Source: Actinomycetes bacterium
GTDB lineage: Bacteria > Actinomycetota > Acidimicrobiia > Acidimicrobiales > Bog-793
Assembly (NCBI GenBank): GCA_021785095.1
Contig: JAJYGM010000665.1
Location: forward strand, 1 to 27,358
Direction: 5' to 3'
Length of the DNA stretch: 27,358 nucleotides
Below the pieces are notes generated by a model that was given only the letters and a program-made list of their open reading frames with translations, made no database searches and had not been told where the DNA came from. The position numbers and the translations under genes were made by a program. Below are positions 1-5,786 of the stretch, piece by piece. Each line of letters begins with the position of its first letter. Position 1 is the stretch's first letter.

Positions 1-1
1 C

Positions 2-310
2 CGCATGTCTGATCTCGCCGGTTTTGCCGGGTTGAACCCGACGATGCTGTCCCGGCTCATCCCCAAGCTGGAGCGCGCGGCGCTGATCCGCCGCCGCCCG
101 GACGAGGCGGACAGGCGGGTCTCATGGGTGGAGGCGACGCCGAAGGGACGCCGACTGCTCGAGCGCATCCGCTCCGAGCGGAACGACGCGCTGAGCCGCA
201 GGATCGCTGCGCTCGGGAGCGAGGAGCAGAGGGCGCTGGCTGCTGCGCTGCCCGTCCTCGAGCAGCTGGCGGAGCTCATGCTCTCTCCGGAGGAGGGAGT
301 GAGGCGATGA
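2..310 (+). CDS. MarR-family transcriptional regulator, C-terminal part (cut by window start)
   Basis: The frame is open to the window edge, so the N-terminus is missing. What remains is the second half of the winged helix-turn-helix: a recognition helix (LNPTMLSRLIPKLERAALI) followed by the wing with the typical DEADRR segment, then a long dimerisation helix. MarR proteins are dimeric repressors that often respond to phenolic or drug-like ligands. The stop overlaps the ATG of the following MFS exporter (ATGA), so the pair is translationally coupled and the regulator probably controls that exporter. The ligand cannot be told. An ATG at 5 lies inside the DNA-binding domain and is not the real start. 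Confidence 0.85.
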   Translation, partial: RMSDLAGFAGLNPTMLSRLIPKLERAALIRRRPDEADRRVSWVEATPKGRRLLERIRSERNDALSRRIAALGSEEQRALAAALPVLEQLAELMLSPEEGVRR

Positions 311-1605
311 CGAACGTCCTCGCCATTTCGCGTCGAACCTTCGACGCCTTGTCGGTGCCGAACTTCAAGCGCTACTTCTTCGGGCAGTCCACCTCGCTGA
401 TCGGCACCTGGATGCAGTCCATCGCTCAGAGCTGGCTCGTCTACACCCTCACCCACTCGAGCACCGCCATCGGTGCGGTCGTGGCGCTGCAGACGTTGCC
501 GGTCCTCCTGCTCGGACCGTACGGCGGCGTGATCGCCGACCGAGTCGACAAGCGTCGGCTGATGATCGTCCTCCAGGCGCTCATGGGCGTCCAGGCGCTC
601 GTGCTCGGGTTGTTGACGGTCTTCCACGTGGTGCACTTCTGGGAGCTGTGCGTGCTCGCGCTCGTGCTCGGTCTCAACAACACCTTCGAGAACCCGGTTC
701 GCCAATCCTTCGTGCTCGAGATGGTGGGATCCGAGAAGGTCCGCAACGCCGTCAGCCTGAACTCGACCATGGTGAACGCCGCCCGTGCGATCGGGCCGGC
801 CGTAGCCGGCGTGCTGATAGCGAGCGTCGGGGTCGGTGTGTGCTTCCTTGTCAACGCGGCGAGTTTCGTGGCAGTCGTCTACTCGCTCACGTCGATGGAC
901 ACCGCCGCGCTGCAGCCGAGCACGCCGGCACCACGATCGAAGGGACAGCTGCGGGACGGGTTCCGGTACGTGGCGTCCGAGCCCCGTCTCGGGATTCCGC
1001 TCCTCATGATGGGCATCGTCGGGATGCTTGGCTACGAGTTCACCGTGACGTTGCCGGTGGTCGCGAAGCAGACGTTCCACGGAGGCGCCACGACCTTCGG
1101 CTTCCTCACCGCCTCGATGGGCATCGGAGCGGTGCTCGGCGGCCTCGTGACGGCGACGCGCGGTCGGACCGGCCTCCGGCCGCTCACGGTGGCAGCGGCG
1201 CTGTTCGGTGTCATGATCCTGTTCGCCGCGGCATCACCGGGCCTCGCCATCGAGATCGTCGCTCTCGCAGCAGTGGGCTGGACGAGCGTCACGTTCCTCG
1301 CGACCGGCAACTCGACGCTGCAGCTGACGGCTGATCCCTCGATGCGGGGAAGGGTGATGGCGCTCTGGTCGGTCGCCTTCCTCGGCTCGACTCCGGTAGG
1401 TGGGCCGCTCATCGGGTGGATCGTCGCCACGACGAGTGCGCGGGTCGGACTTGCCGTCGGAGGCGTCTCTGCAGTGGCTGCTGCCGGAATCGGACTCTTC
1501 GCCCTCACGAGGCTCGGAATCGTGAAGGCAGACGGTCGCCGTCGCGACCTCGCCGATACCCGGCCGGTCCCATCTCCGCTCGAGATCGCCGCCGAGGGGG
1601 ACTGA
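307..1605 (+). CDS. MFS transporter, DHA3-like exporter
   Basis: This is a 432-residue integral membrane protein of the major facilitator superfamily. It starts FKRYFFGQSTSLIGTWMQ, typical of the DHA3 / EntS-like branch, and has about 12 hydrophobic segments. The loop between segments 2 and 3 carries the family motif (GVIADRVDKRRLM, near residue 75). Such proteins use the proton gradient to export drugs, siderophores or other small molecules. The ATG at 307 is chosen because it overlaps the MarR stop and follows a purine-rich ribosome site (GGAGGAGGGAG at 289-299). A longer open frame upstream is only out-of-frame overlap with the MarR gene. Substrate unknown. Confidence 0.88.
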   Translation: MTNVLAISRRTFDALSVPNFKRYFFGQSTSLIGTWMQSIAQSWLVYTLTHSSTAIGAVVALQTLPVLLLGPYGGVIADRVDKRRLMIVLQALMGVQALVLGLLTVFHVVHFWELCVLALVLGLNNTFENPVRQSFVLEMVGSEKVRNAVSLNSTMVNAARAIGPAVAGVLIASVGVGVCFLVNAASFVAVVYSLTSMDTAALQPSTPAPRSKGQLRDGFRYVASEPRLGIPLLMMGIVGMLGYEFTVTLPVVAKQTFHGGATTFGFLTASMGIGAVLGGLVTATRGRTGLRPLTVAAALFGVMILFAAASPGLAIEIVALAAVGWTSVTFLATGNSTLQLTADPSMRGRVMALWSVAFLGSTPVGGPLIGWIVATTSARVGLAVGGVSAVAAAGIGLFALTRLGIVKADGRRRDLADTRPVPSPLEIAAEGD

Positions 1606-1630
1606 CCGGCCGCCAGGGGACTGACCGGCC
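1597..1630 (+). repeat. 15-bp direct repeat over the MFS stop codon
   Basis: GGGGACTGACCGGCC occurs at 1597-1611 and again at 1616-1630, a period of 19 bases. The first copy contains the MFS stop codon. The second, with CTGACCG at 1621-1627, can pair with CGGTCAG at 1653-1659 across the gap to the convergent diiron oxygenase gene. It may be a duplication or part of a weak terminator between convergent genes. Confidence 0.6.
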
Positions 1631-1654
1631 ACCGACGGGAGTGAGCAGTGACGG

Positions 1655-2638
1655 TCAGGCGACCAGCCGTGGCGTACCGGCAGTCGCCGTCCGGACCTCG
1701 ATCGGCCCGCCTGCCCTGTCCACGCCACAGGTCCGGCGCCAAGCTCTCGGCACGCGACCGCGGGGGAGTGCCCCGCAGTCCAGGAGCACCTCGAGGATCG
1801 GTCGAGTCGCTTGGTACCTCAGGCGCCGCCGCTCGGGCGTCGCGTTCGCGGCGAGCCACGTCCGCCAGGTCGGAAGGCCGATGACGGCGTAGACGCCGGG
1901 GTGCACGATGTCCTTGAACATCATCGCGATCATGCGTGGCACCACCGCGCGCACGAGGAACCGGTCGACGACCGATGCCTTCTGCCAGATCTCCGGGAAG
2001 ACAGCCCTGGCGAACGACAGGTGCCTCGCCTCCTCCATTCGGTGGTACTTGTTGATCGCCTTCACGAACGGGTCGGTCTCCGGATGCTCCGACGCGAGCT
2101 TCTGGAGCAGGTCGGGGATCTCCTCGCCAGCGAGGACGAGCGCGTAGAACGTCGCAGGATTGCCGGCGGTGACCCCGACGGCCACGCGGTACCCGAGCTG
2201 GACGAGCCCGAGGGGGATCGGGTAACTCGCCTTCGGAGCGAGCTGCGCGAGCAGTCGCTGGAACAAGCGTTGGTGGCGGGTCTCCTCGCCCACCTCGTGC
2301 AGCACGAACGTCCAGCGAGGATCGGTGAGGTCCTCTGCCGTCGCGAGCTGAACCCCGAACCCCGCTTCCAGCACCGCTTCGAAACGCATGCCGGCCTGCG
2401 TGATCGACCCGATCTCCTCCCTCGAGAGGAGCGCCCTCTGCGCCGGCGTCAGCTCGAGGTCGAGACCGGCGATGCTGAGGAGCTCGTCGGGGAGGAGCTG
2501 ACCGTCGCCGACATAACCGATGACCTCCTCGTCCGGTTCGATCACACGGCGAGCGGCGGCAGCGGACAGGCGACCGATTCGCTCCTCGACGCTTCTGGCC
2601 CGCCCCGAGCCTGAGGACAGTGCTGTGCTGGCAGTCAT
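1655..2638 (-). CDS. AurF-type diiron oxygenase
   Basis: This is a 327-residue soluble protein of the AurF (p-aminobenzoate N-oxygenase) family of non-haem diiron enzymes. The ligand pattern is visible: E119-x-x-H122 (EETRH), E172 (GEE), then H199, E203 and H206 in HRMEEARH. The spacings (E..H +3, E to H 27, H to E 4, E to H 3) agree with those recalled for AurF. Known members oxidise aryl amines, but many actinobacterial relatives have no known substrate. The ATG at 2638 has a strong ribosome site (AGGAGG, 9 bases upstream). The last roughly 35 residues are Arg/Gly-rich and outside the core. The gene is divergent from a TetR regulator and carries a sigma-B-type promoter overlapped by a palindrome, so it looks both stress-induced and repressed. 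Confidence 0.85.
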   Translation of the reverse strand: MTASTALSSGSGRARSVEERIGRLSAAAARRVIEPDEEVIGYVGDGQLLPDELLSIAGLDLELTPAQRALLSREEIGSITQAGMRFEAVLEAGFGVQLATAEDLTDPRWTFVLHEVGEETRHQRLFQRLLAQLAPKASYPIPLGLVQLGYRVAVGVTAGNPATFYALVLAGEEIPDLLQKLASEHPETDPFVKAINKYHRMEEARHLSFARAVFPEIWQKASVVDRFLVRAVVPRMIAMMFKDIVHPGVYAVIGLPTWRTWLAANATPERRRLRYQATRPILEVLLDCGALPRGRVPRAWRRTCGVDRAGGPIEVRTATAGTPRLVA

Positions 2639-2664
2639 TGCTTCGTGACCTCCTGAGACATCTG

Positions 2665-2692
2665 TAACGCGCAGTAATATTACCCGTGGTTA
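2665..2692. promoter_or_regulatory. Palindrome, likely TetR operator
   Basis: The core GTAATATTAC (2674-2683) is a perfect 10-bp palindrome. Outer arms TAAC (2665-2668) and GTTA (2689-2692) are symmetric about the same centre, giving a 28-bp dyad. It lies between the divergent diiron oxygenase and TetR genes, is AT-rich against the local GC background, and overlaps the -10 element of the oxygenase promoter. This is the size and position expected for a TetR-dimer operator. Binding by this TetR is inferred. Confidence 0.65.
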
Positions 2693-2706
2693 TAGATTCA
2701 ACAAAC
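2680..2706 (-). promoter_or_regulatory. Sigma-B-type promoter of the diiron oxygenase gene
   Basis: Read on the minus strand: -35 GTTTGT (2706-2701), 15-base spacer, -10 GGGTAA (2685-2680). This matches the general-stress sigma consensus (GTTT, 15-17 bases, GGGTA). Transcription would start near 2672, leaving a leader of about 34 bases with the strong ribosome site. The sigma factor encoded at 9970-10722 is the natural candidate to use it. Confidence 0.6.
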
Positions 2707-2743
2707 CCGGGGAAGCAAACCGGGGGAAGCAAACCCGGAGATG
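2702..2743 (+). repeat. Three tandem 14-bp repeats
   Basis: Units are CAAACCCGGGGAAG (2702-2715), CAAACCGGGGGAAG (2716-2729) and CAAACCCGGAGATG (2730-2743). The period is not a multiple of three, which argues that this stretch is not coding and that the TetR gene starts downstream. Each unit contains the AAAC that forms the -35 element of the minus-strand promoter, so the repeats could supply alternative -35 positions or protein contacts. Confidence 0.75.
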
Positions 2744-2781
2744 GTGCGCATGACGAAACGGGCGCAATGATGGAGACGGCA

Positions 2782-3438
2782 ATGACGCCGATGCCTGACC
2801 TCACCGACACCGTCGCCGCCGCCGTCGTCGCACGCGCGTCCCGGCGTCCCCCCGGGCGCCGCGAGGCGCTCCTCGCCGCCGCGCTCGATGTGATCCGTCG
2901 CGTGGGCACCTCGGCCTCCATGGACGAGATGGCCGCGGAAGCCGGCATCACCAAGCCGGTCCTCTACCGCTACTTCAGGGACCGGGACGGGCTCATCACG
3001 GCGCTCGCCGATCAGTTCGCCGACGTGCTCGTCGCGCGGCTGCAGCTCGCGCTACGTGACGCCGCCCGCGCGACGCAGACGGATGCAGACGGGGTCATCC
3101 ACCGAGCCATCGAGAGCTACGTGGGGTTCATCGAAGAGGATCCGGCGCTGTACGGCTTCCTCACGCAGCACGCCCCGCCCGAGCACCCCGCCCTCATCGC
3201 CGTCATCGAGCGCGTCGCCGGTGCGATCGCCGGCGTCATCCGGGACAACTTCACGGCGCAGGGGTTCGACCCGCGACCTGCCGTCACCTTCGCTCACGGC
3301 ATCGTCGGCATGGTGCACCTCGCCGGCGCCAGCTGGGCCCGCAACCGGGACATCTCGCGCGAGGAGCTCGTCGACGATCTCACCGCTCTCGTCTCTCGCG
3401 GCCTCACCGGTGCCGCCACCCCACTACAACCGCGGTGA
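2782..3438 (+). CDS. TetR-family transcriptional regulator
   Basis: This is a 218-residue one-component regulator. The N-terminal helix-turn-helix is clear (MDEMAAEAGITKPVLYRYF) and is followed by a variable ligand-binding helical domain with a second family-typical stretch (AVTFAHGIVGMVHLAGASW). I start it at ATG 2782 because GGAG lies six bases upstream and because the region before it is taken up by tandem repeats and the operator; ATG 2767 is possible. It is divergent from the diiron oxygenase, which it probably represses through the 2665-2692 palindrome, and its stop overlaps the fdhD start. Ligand unknown. Confidence 0.88.
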   Translation: MTPMPDLTDTVAAAVVARASRRPPGRREALLAAALDVIRRVGTSASMDEMAAEAGITKPVLYRYFRDRDGLITALADQFADVLVARLQLALRDAARATQTDADGVIHRAIESYVGFIEEDPALYGFLTQHAPPEHPALIAVIERVAGAIAGVIRDNFTAQGFDPRPAVTFAHGIVGMVHLAGASWARNRDISREELVDDLTALVSRGLTGAATPLQPR

Positions 3439-4388
3439 TGGCGCAGCGGTCGAGCCCGGAGCCGGTGACGCCGACTGCGACCCGTCTGGTCTGGCACGCG
3501 GTCGGCGACCGCCTCACTCGGCGCCCGGACCAGCTTGCAGTCGAGGAGCCGCTCGAGATCCGCCTCGGGCAACGAGGCCCAGCCGATGCGATGGCGCCCG
3601 ATCCCCAGCACACACCCCGGACCCGTGGCACGCAGGTGCTCACGGTGACGATGCGCACGCCCGGACACGACTTCGAGCTCGCGACGGGCTTCCTGCTCGG
3701 CGAGGGTGTCATCTCGCAGCCGAAGGACCTGCGAGCAGTCAGGTACTGCACCGACCTCGGCCTCAACGGCGACCAGCGTTACAACGTCGTCACGGTCGAC
3801 CTCGCTCCGGACGCGTTTCGTCGGCTGATGGCGGAGGGCGGTGTCACGAGCAGGCTCGTCGCCACGTCGAGCTCGTGTGGCGTGTGCGGCTCCGCCTCGA
3901 TCGAGGCGATCGCCGCCCGCTTTGCGACCACCGTGCCGGTCGACGATCCCGGCACGCCGGCACCGGCCTTCTCGTTCCGTGACGTCGTGGGGTGGCCGGA
4001 CCTGTTGCGGAAGGTCCAGGCGGGCTTCTCCGCGACGGGTGGCCTGCATGCTGCCGGCCTCCTGACGAGTGACAACCGCCTGCTCGTGGCAAGGGAGGAC
4101 ATCGGCCGGCACAACGCGGTGGACAAGGTGATCGGATGGGGCGTCCAGCAAGCCATCGCCGGCGCGTCCGCCTTCCCCTTCACCGGCCTCGGCCTCGTCG
4201 TGAGTGGCCGGACGTCGTTCGAGATCGTCCAAAAGGCGATCGGGGCAGGGATCCGGCTCGTCGTGTCCGTCTCGGCCGCAAGCAGCCTCGCCGCCCGGCT
4301 GGCAGACGAGCAGGGGGTGACGCTCGTCGGTTTCGTCCGCAACGGCGCGGGCACCGTCTACACCCGTCCCGACCGGCTCGCGCCCTGA
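3438..4388 (+). CDS. fdhD: Formate dehydrogenase accessory sulfurtransferase FdhD
   Basis: FdhD receives sulfur from a cysteine desulfurase and passes it to the molybdenum/tungsten bis-MGD cofactor, which activates formate dehydrogenases and related oxidoreductases. The protein has 316 residues. It shows the sulfur-carrying C147-G-V-C150 loop (SSSCGVCGSASIE), the REDIGRHNAVDKVIG block and the SGRTSFEIVQKA block that define the family. ATG 3438 is used, overlapping the TetR stop by one base; GTG 3435 is the alternative. No formate dehydrogenase or molybdenum-cofactor gene is in the window, so its partner is elsewhere. Coupling to a TetR gene is unusual for fdhD. Confidence 0.93.
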   Translation: MAQRSSPEPVTPTATRLVWHAVGDRLTRRPDQLAVEEPLEIRLGQRGPADAMAPDPQHTPRTRGTQVLTVTMRTPGHDFELATGFLLGEGVISQPKDLRAVRYCTDLGLNGDQRYNVVTVDLAPDAFRRLMAEGGVTSRLVATSSSCGVCGSASIEAIAARFATTVPVDDPGTPAPAFSFRDVVGWPDLLRKVQAGFSATGGLHAAGLLTSDNRLLVAREDIGRHNAVDKVIGWGVQQAIAGASAFPFTGLGLVVSGRTSFEIVQKAIGAGIRLVVSVSAASSLAARLADEQGVTLVGFVRNGAGTVYTRPDRLAP

Positions 4389-4404
4389 CGGGGCCGCGGC
4401 GAGC

Positions 4405-5226
4405 TCAGGTTCCGTCGAAGAGGTCGCTCTCCGGGAGCGGAGTGCCCGTCCAGTCGCGCGCACGCTGGAACGACTCCTGTCCGAACACAGCGCTGAAGCG
4501 CTCGAGCCCGAGCCGGAGGAAGAACGCGTTGTCGCTCTGGCTGCCATGCGCTTGGAGCGCCCGGTACTTCCGCTCCGCAAAGTGGGTGCAGTCGATGACG
4601 GCGGCGACGTCCTCGTCGGGTACACCGAACTCGGCCGCGTCGCTCGCTTCGCGGGGAGGCTCGAATCCGGCTTCCTGCAGGATCTGCACGAAACGTGGGA
4701 TCCCGGACCTCGGGATCACCGGGTAGTAGAGCTTCACCGGGACGTCCGTGAGGGCCAGTGCCGCCAGCGTGATGCGGTTCGCCTGGATGTGATCGGGATG
4801 CCCATAGAAACCGTTCTCGTCGTACGTCACCACGACCTGTGGTCGGTAACGCTCGATGAGCGCGGCGAGACGGCTCGCCGCCTCGTCAACCGGGGCGTTC
4901 CAGAAGGCATGTGGGGCCTCGTTCTGAGGCCAACCCATCATCCCCGAGTCGTGGTAGCCGAGCATCTCGAGTGCACCGACGTCGAGGATGTCGCAGCTTC
5001 GCTCGAGCTCGCGACGGCGCTGTGCCGAGACCGCCGCCGGGTCGTGGCCGGGCTCGCCCGGCTTGGCGCCGGTCGCGGCGTCGCCGAGCTCGCCGTTCGT
5101 GCAGGTGACGAGAACTGTCCGCACTCCCTCGGCCGCGTACTTGCAGAGGATGCCACCGGTCGAGGATGCCTCGTCGTCCGGGTGGGCGTGTACTGCCATG
5201 AGGGTCCTGGCCGGTGACTGGGGCAT
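4405..5226 (-). CDS. mca: Mycothiol S-conjugate amidase (PIG-L deacetylase family)
   Basis: Mca is a zinc amidase that cleaves mycothiol conjugates of toxins into GlcN-Ins and a mercapturic acid that is exported. This is the thiol-based detoxification route of actinobacteria. The 273-residue protein has the zinc/catalytic motif AHPDDE (H15, D17, D18) and the second zinc site GHPDH (H143-H146). Its LMAVHAHPDDE start and the long C-terminal part with SDNAFFLRL fit Mca better than the shorter deacetylase MshB, though MshB cannot be fully excluded. ATG 5226 gives the usual N-terminus; an open frame further upstream is low-complexity and non-coding. The leader upstream holds a sigma-B-type promoter and RNA structures. 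Confidence 0.87.
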   Translation of the reverse strand: MPQSPARTLMAVHAHPDDEASSTGGILCKYAAEGVRTVLVTCTNGELGDAATGAKPGEPGHDPAAVSAQRRRELERSCDILDVGALEMLGYHDSGMMGWPQNEAPHAFWNAPVDEAASRLAALIERYRPQVVVTYDENGFYGHPDHIQANRITLAALALTDVPVKLYYPVIPRSGIPRFVQILQEAGFEPPREASDAAEFGVPDEDVAAVIDCTHFAERKYRALQAHGSQSDNAFFLRLGLERFSAVFGQESFQRARDWTGTPLPESDLFDGT

Positions 5227-5300
5227 CGCTGCAGGATATGGCGCTGCCGGCACACGCCTGTGCGGCCACTTGGGTCGACGAGGAGGCCGTCGTGGACGGT

Positions 5301-5399
5301 TCAGTGAACCGGGACGCGAAACAGGGCCCGCCTGAGCGGGCCCTGTTTGGTCGCTGCGAGCGGGCGGGGGTCGCTCAGCAGCAAAGCGTGGGCCACCAC
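5301..5399 (-). CDS. Small ORF (32 codons) in the mca leader, possible leader peptide
   Basis: A GTG (5399) follows an excellent ribosome site (AAGGAGA at 5410-5404, five bases between GGAG and GTG; a second GTG follows directly). The predicted peptide begins VVAHALLLSDPRP and ends FRVPVH, with no transmembrane segment and no recognisable homologue. It lies 74 bases upstream of mca on the same strand, and its last third contains a perfect 13-bp hairpin (5319-5348), so ribosomes on this ORF would open the hairpin. That layout resembles a translated attenuator. The peptide itself may have no function. Confidence 0.35.
   Translation of the reverse strand: MVAHALLLSDPRPLAATKQGPLRRALFRVPVH
5319..5348. 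terminator. Perfect 13-bp hairpin, terminator-like, bidirectional
   Basis: The arms AAACAGGGCCCGC (5319-5331) and GCGGGCCCTGTTT (5336-5348) are perfectly complementary around a CTGA loop. The stem is flanked by A's and T's on both sides, so it would work in either direction. It sits upstream of mca on the minus strand and no plus-strand gene ends before it. It therefore either ends a short minus-strand RNA or acts as an attenuator in the mca leader. Confidence 0.75.
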
Positions 5400-5478
5400 C
5401 TCGTCTCCTTGGGGGGCTGGCTTGTCGTGACGCGGTGTGGCTGCGGCACGGACGAGGCGTGAGGTGTCCCACGATCAA

Positions 5479-5545
5479 AGGCCGGTCGGGCAAACAAGCG
5501 ATCTGCGTCCGACCTGAGGAGGCTTACCATTTGCTCGACCGGCCT
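5479..5545. repeat. 16-bp inverted repeat with 35-base loop
   Basis: AGGCCGGTCGGGCAAA (5479-5494) is complementary to TTTGCTCGACCGGCCT (5530-5545). The single exception is G5489 opposite T5535: a G-U pair in plus-strand RNA, an A-C mismatch in minus-strand RNA. No gene covers it. The wobble hints at a plus-strand RNA, while the nearby promoter points to the minus strand, so the transcribed strand is unclear. Confidence 0.75.
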
Positions 5546-5591
5546 CGACTTGAATTTTCAAGGGCAGGCGAGATGTGCCCGCGGCAACTGT

Positions 5592-5616
5592 GTACCCGAC
5601 TTGAAGACGGCCAAAC
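5592..5616 (-). promoter_or_regulatory. Sigma-B-type promoter ahead of the mca leader
   Basis: Minus strand: GTTTGG (5616-5611), 13-base spacer, GGGTAC (5597-5592). Counted as GTTT-N15-GGGTAC, this is the actinobacterial SigB/SigF form. The start would be near 5585, about 360 bases before mca. Confidence 0.55.
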
Positions 5617-5672
5617 TCCTTTCTCGGAATATCTTCTCCTACGCCTCCGCAATTTGGCCCGCGGCCGGTAGG

Positions 5673-5786
5673 ATGCGCCGCGTGACCTGGCTGGACGGCG
5701 GGCCGGGTCTCCTGCGGGAGGGTCCGGTTCCCCGGGAGGAGCTGGTGCGCCGGGAAGAGCTGGGCTCCAGTCGGGGGAACCGATGA
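5673..5786 (+). CDS. Possible 37-aa ORF coupled to the phosphatase gene
   Basis: An ATG at 5673 opens a 37-codon frame whose TGA overlaps the ATG of the next gene (ATGA at 5783), the coupling style used by several operons here. The peptide is highly charged, with a six-residue near-repeat (PREELV, RREELG) encoded by an 18-bp DNA repeat. No ribosome site is obvious for its own start, and no homologue is recognised. It could be a regulatory upstream ORF or chance open frame in GC-rich DNA. Confidence 0.25.
   Translation: MRRVTWLDGGPGLLREGPVPREELVRREELGSSRGNR
5725..5782 (+). promoter_or_regulatory. Inverted repeat that could hide the ribosome site of the phosphatase gene
   Basis: CGGTTCCCC (5725-5733) is the exact complement of GGGGAACCG (5774-5782), which contains the ribosome binding site and ends right before the ATG at 5783. 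Between them lie two near-identical 18-base units (5732-5749 and 5750-5767, sharing CCGGGAGGAGCTGG / CCGGGAAGAGCTGG), each with an extra ribosome-site-like GGAGG or GGAAG. In RNA the arms would close a hairpin blocking translation start. Confidence 0.5.

Larger units (their letters stand above)
5319..5591 (-). ncRNA. Candidate structured leader or small RNA ahead of mca
   Basis: On the minus strand, a transcript starting just after the promoter at 5592-5616 would be about 265 bases long if it stopped at the 5319-5348 hairpin, or would read on into mca. It would contain the large inverted repeat 5479-5545 and the small ORF 5301-5399. The whole 5227-5782 gap has no convincing long gene. I do not recognise a known RNA family here; this call rests only on promoter, structure and terminator order. 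Confidence 0.35.

Noticed and set aside
1032..2954. 640-codon minus-strand frame over the MFS 3' end and diiron oxygenase
   Set aside because: Composition is low-complexity Arg/Ala/Pro and it runs antisense or out of frame to supported genes.
5294..5348. tRNA or tmRNA end near the hairpin, because of GGTTCA/TGAACC
   Set aside because: No cloverleaf, no proper T-loop and no acceptor stem; GGTTCAGTGAACC is only a short palindrome.
5550..5786. 78-codon ORF starting TTG ahead of the phosphatase gene
   Set aside because: No ribosome site for the TTG and no recognisable content before the ATG at 5673; only the last 37 codons are kept as a weak candidate.
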